Positions 62,095-64,000 of a DNA stretch of 64,000 nt are shown in pieces (position 1 is the first letter of the stretch; each line of letters opens with the position of its first letter). The DNA is from Alishewanella longhuensis. GTDB lineage: Bacteria > Pseudomonadota > Gammaproteobacteria > Enterobacterales > Alteromonadaceae. Position numbers and translations under genes: made by a program. Below the pieces are notes generated by a model. The model did no database searches and was not told the origin of the DNA. It saw only the letters and a list, made by a program, of their open reading frames with translations. The stretch spans positions 62,711-126,710 of the forward strand of contig NZ_BNAO01000006.1 of the NCBI RefSeq assembly GCF_014653435.1. Reading direction: 5' to 3'.

Positions 62095-64000
62095 TTAAAA
62101 ACGACCACGTAAACCAATAGCTATGCCACGGCCCGGTAAAGGGGCATCATCTTTTAAAAATGAGGTATGCACCAGGGCACGCTGATCTAATAAATTTTGC
62201 CCTTTCAGATAAGTAACCAATTCCTGACCAGCAAAATTAAAGCGATAACTTACGGAAGCATCCAGCATGGTGTAACCTGATGTCGCCTGCTCTAATTCCG
62301 CGGTTTTAGATTGCTTAAAGTAGCGGGCAAGGGTGATATCAGCATCAAATACATTGCCTTCGTAGCTCAGCGTCGACAATAAACGTAAAGGCGGTGTGCG
62401 AGGCAGCTCCCCTCCTCTTCTAAGCTCAGCACGAATATAGTCACCTTGCAGCAAGAAGCGGTAAGCGGGCAGGAACTGCCAAACAAACTGCGCTTCTAAG
62501 CCATATAAATTGATATCCTCGTTGGTATAAAGATAAACGGGCAATTCATCAGCTTCTTCATGTACATCGTGGCCACCATGATGCTCGCCATCGTGACCGT
62601 GATCGTGCTCGTCACCACCATGCTCGTGCTCAAATTCAGCAAATAAGCCCGTAAAACGTTGATAGTAATAATTATCGACCCTGTTATAAAAAGCATTTAC
62701 CACCAAGCCCACATCACCGGAGAATTTACGGAAAGTCAGATCAAGGTTGGTCGCGCGCTCTGTTTTAAAACCGTTACGATTTAATACAAAGCCATCTTCT
62801 TCAGCATTTAGCGTGAAGAGTGAGCCAATTTCATAACTATTAGTACCGATATGAGGACCAAAAGAAAGTAATTCAGCAGCAGAGGGAGCTCGCTCCGAAC
62901 GGGATAATGACACCCCAATATTATAACCAGGGGTAAAATCCCAAACCAAACCAGCAGATAGACTGTAAGGATTGTAGCGACTATTAAAATCAAATATACG
63001 AGTAATATCATAGTCATGATGTTCATCATGTCCATGATCGTGCTCATCATGTGCATGAACATCTAACATCGGCAGCTTAACATCGCGAGCTTTAATGGTA
63101 ACGCGCTCGGTTCTGGCACCTAGCTGCAGCAACACCGGACCAAAATGCCGCTCACTCATCCAACCTAATGCCAGCATAGTTGTATCAGAAGGCGGCGTAA
63201 AAGCTTCCTCGCCGTCAGCAACGAAATCACTGTATTTGTAATGTAAGCTTAAGCCCCCTTTCCAATCAAACAACGGCTGATGCATTAGCTCCAGTCGGCC
63301 TTCATGGCTTTTATTTTTAAAAGTGGTACCTATTTCGCCATTCTCAATCTCGGCGTGTTGATAGTCGGTGTAAGCAAAGCGACTATTCACCTGACGGATA
63401 AAGTTATTCTTAAAAAACAAACTGCTTTGCAACTGAAAACGGTCTTGTTGCTTATCAGCGTAGACCTCTTCTTCACCTTCTCCATCATGCTCATGACCTC
63501 CGTGGCTACCATGACCAGGGATCCCATATTTACGCTCCAAACGGCCGTAAGACAGACCAACGAAACCGTTATCTAGCAGTAAGCTACCACCAATAGTACC
63601 GCCTTTACCCGTTGCTGCAGTATTTGCCACCCGAGCGCTATCATCATGCTCATGAGATGCATGGTCTGAATGACCATCGGCAGTTTTGTAATTAATGCTG
63701 TCACGATAGAAGCCATCGACATAAACGGCAAATAAATCATTACCATTTACTGCCGAACCAGCAATAAGTTTCTCGGAGTTAACACTCTGCCATTCGCTCA
63801 TCCACTCTGCGCGCGGAGTGCTGCTGGTAGGGACACGTTCATCGACAATGTTAACCACACCGCCAATGGCACCACTACCGTAAAATAAGGTAGCAGGGCC
63901 ACGTAATACTTCAATTTGTGTTGCCGTACTGGCTTCTGTAGCAACACTATGGTCAGGTCCCACTCTGGAGGCATCACCGGCATCTAAACCATTTTGAGTT
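62095..64000 (-). CDS. His-rich ZnuD-like TonB-dependent receptor (5' end beyond window)
   Basis: At least 635 residues; the frame stays open past a GTG at 63963 to the window edge, so the signal peptide and TonB box are missing. Visible plug end: TQNGLDAGDASRVGPDHSV and RGPATLFYGSGAIGGVVNIVDERVP, matching the paralogue at 52958. The barrel carries four His/Asp/Glu-rich loops: DGHSDHASHEHDD, HGSHGGHEHDGEGEEE, HAHDEHDHGHDEHHD and EHEHGGDEHDHGHDGEHHGG. These would face outward and capture Zn2+, as in ZnuD. C-terminal Phe present. The AztD-like gene follows after 27 bases and shares its terminator. Confidence 0.88.
   Translation of the reverse strand, partial: TQNGLDAGDASRVGPDHSVATEASTATQIEVLRGPATLFYGSGAIGGVVNIVDERVPTSSTPRAEWMSEWQSVNSEKLIAGSAVNGNDLFAVYVDGFYRDSINYKTADGHSDHASHEHDDSARVANTAATGKGGTIGGSLLLDNGFVGLSYGRLERKYGIPGHGSHGGHEHDGEGEEEVYADKQQDRFQLQSSLFFKNNFIRQVNSRFAYTDYQHAEIENGEIGTTFKNKSHEGRLELMHQPLFDWKGGLSLHYKYSDFVADGEEAFTPPSDTTMLALGWMSERHFGPVLLQLGARTERVTIKARDVKLPMLDVHAHDEHDHGHDEHHDYDITRIFDFNSRYNPYSLSAGLVWDFTPGYNIGVSLSRSERAPSAAELLSFGPHIGTNSYEIGSLFTLNAEEDGFVLNRNGFKTERATNLDLTFRKFSGDVGLVVNAFYNRVDNYYYQRFTGLFAEFEHEHGGDEHDHGHDGEHHGGHDVHEEADELPVYLYTNEDINLYGLEAQFVWQFLPAYRFLLQGDYIRAELRRGGELPRTPPLRLLSTLSYEGNVFDADITLARYFKQSKTAELEQATSGYTMLDASVSYRFNFAGQELVTYLKGQNLLDQRALVHTSFLKDDAPLPGRGIAIGLRGRF

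Noticed and set aside
62560-63062. Repetitive CAT/GTG-rich DNA that could suggest a CRISPR or satellite repeat
   Set aside because: It encodes His/Asp/Glu-rich loops of the receptor in frame; unit lengths are irregular and there are no spacers.
62496-63062. Methionine-rich minus-strand ORFs within the receptor gene
   Set aside because: They are out-of-frame readings of the His-codon-rich loops.

Overview
The window reads as ordinary chromosome of a marine or aquatic gammaproteobacterium near the Alteromonadales/Chromatiaceae border (Rheinheimera, Alishewanella or Arsukibacterium-like). This is inferred from the rsmI-lpoA-yraN-diaA-dolP block, WaaA plus KdkA for Kdo-lipid A, the prlC/gor pair, the many TonB-dependent receptors (TBDRs) and two diguanylate cyclases. 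Base composition is balanced and looks uniform. I saw no tRNA, rRNA, CRISPR array, prophage or complete insertion sequence.

Layout. 1-4775: a small nutrient-uptake locus. A DeoR-type repressor (cut by the window edge) is divergent from a TBDR and a DUF5077/DUF3472 lipoprotein, with a perfect 20-bp double palindrome between them. 4866-9592: RNase P RNA, then rsmI divergent from lpoA-yraN-diaA-dolP (envelope and replication control). 9643-19208: housekeeping and orphan genes: DUF599 membrane protein, thioesterase, RecQ, an output-less 7TM receptor, a YkgJ-type Cys-cluster protein, an MDR oxidoreductase, a membrane GGDEF enzyme, a DUF4862 protein and a DsbA-like lipoprotein. 19469-26844: a beta-glucan-type locus of TBDR, GH3 exo-glucosidase and a LytS/LytTR two-component system, with strong hairpins between the genes. 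27354-37366: transporters, an outer-membrane protein, an esterase lipoprotein, a flavoprotein, and an LPS-core cluster whose centrepiece is a WaaA-KdkA fusion. 37417-52692: peroxiredoxin, RsmJ, an ABC-2 permease fused to an M1 peptidase with its ATPase, TagA-like glycosylase, PrlC, Gor, a PAS-PAS-GGDEF protein and an M16 peptidase lipoprotein.

52958-64000: the most interesting part, apparently a zinc-starvation island. It has two ZnuD-like TBDRs, one with long His/Asp/Glu-rich loops; a His-rich AztD-like propeller lipoprotein directly downstream of that receptor; a COG0523 (ZigA/CobW) GTPase followed by DUF1826; a decayed folE2 (zinc-independent GTP cyclohydrolase) pseudogene; and Zur-box-like palindromes before folE2 and zigA. 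A HAMP histidine kinase/OmpR regulator pair and an exported small protein lie between the two halves. No zinc ABC transporter is visible, so the AztD-like protein is paired with an outer-membrane receptor rather than with AztABC.

Several start codons were placed downstream of the longest possible start, using Shine-Dalgarno sequence, signal peptide or ATGA overlap as stated in each entry. All family assignments come from reading motifs by eye; no database search was run.
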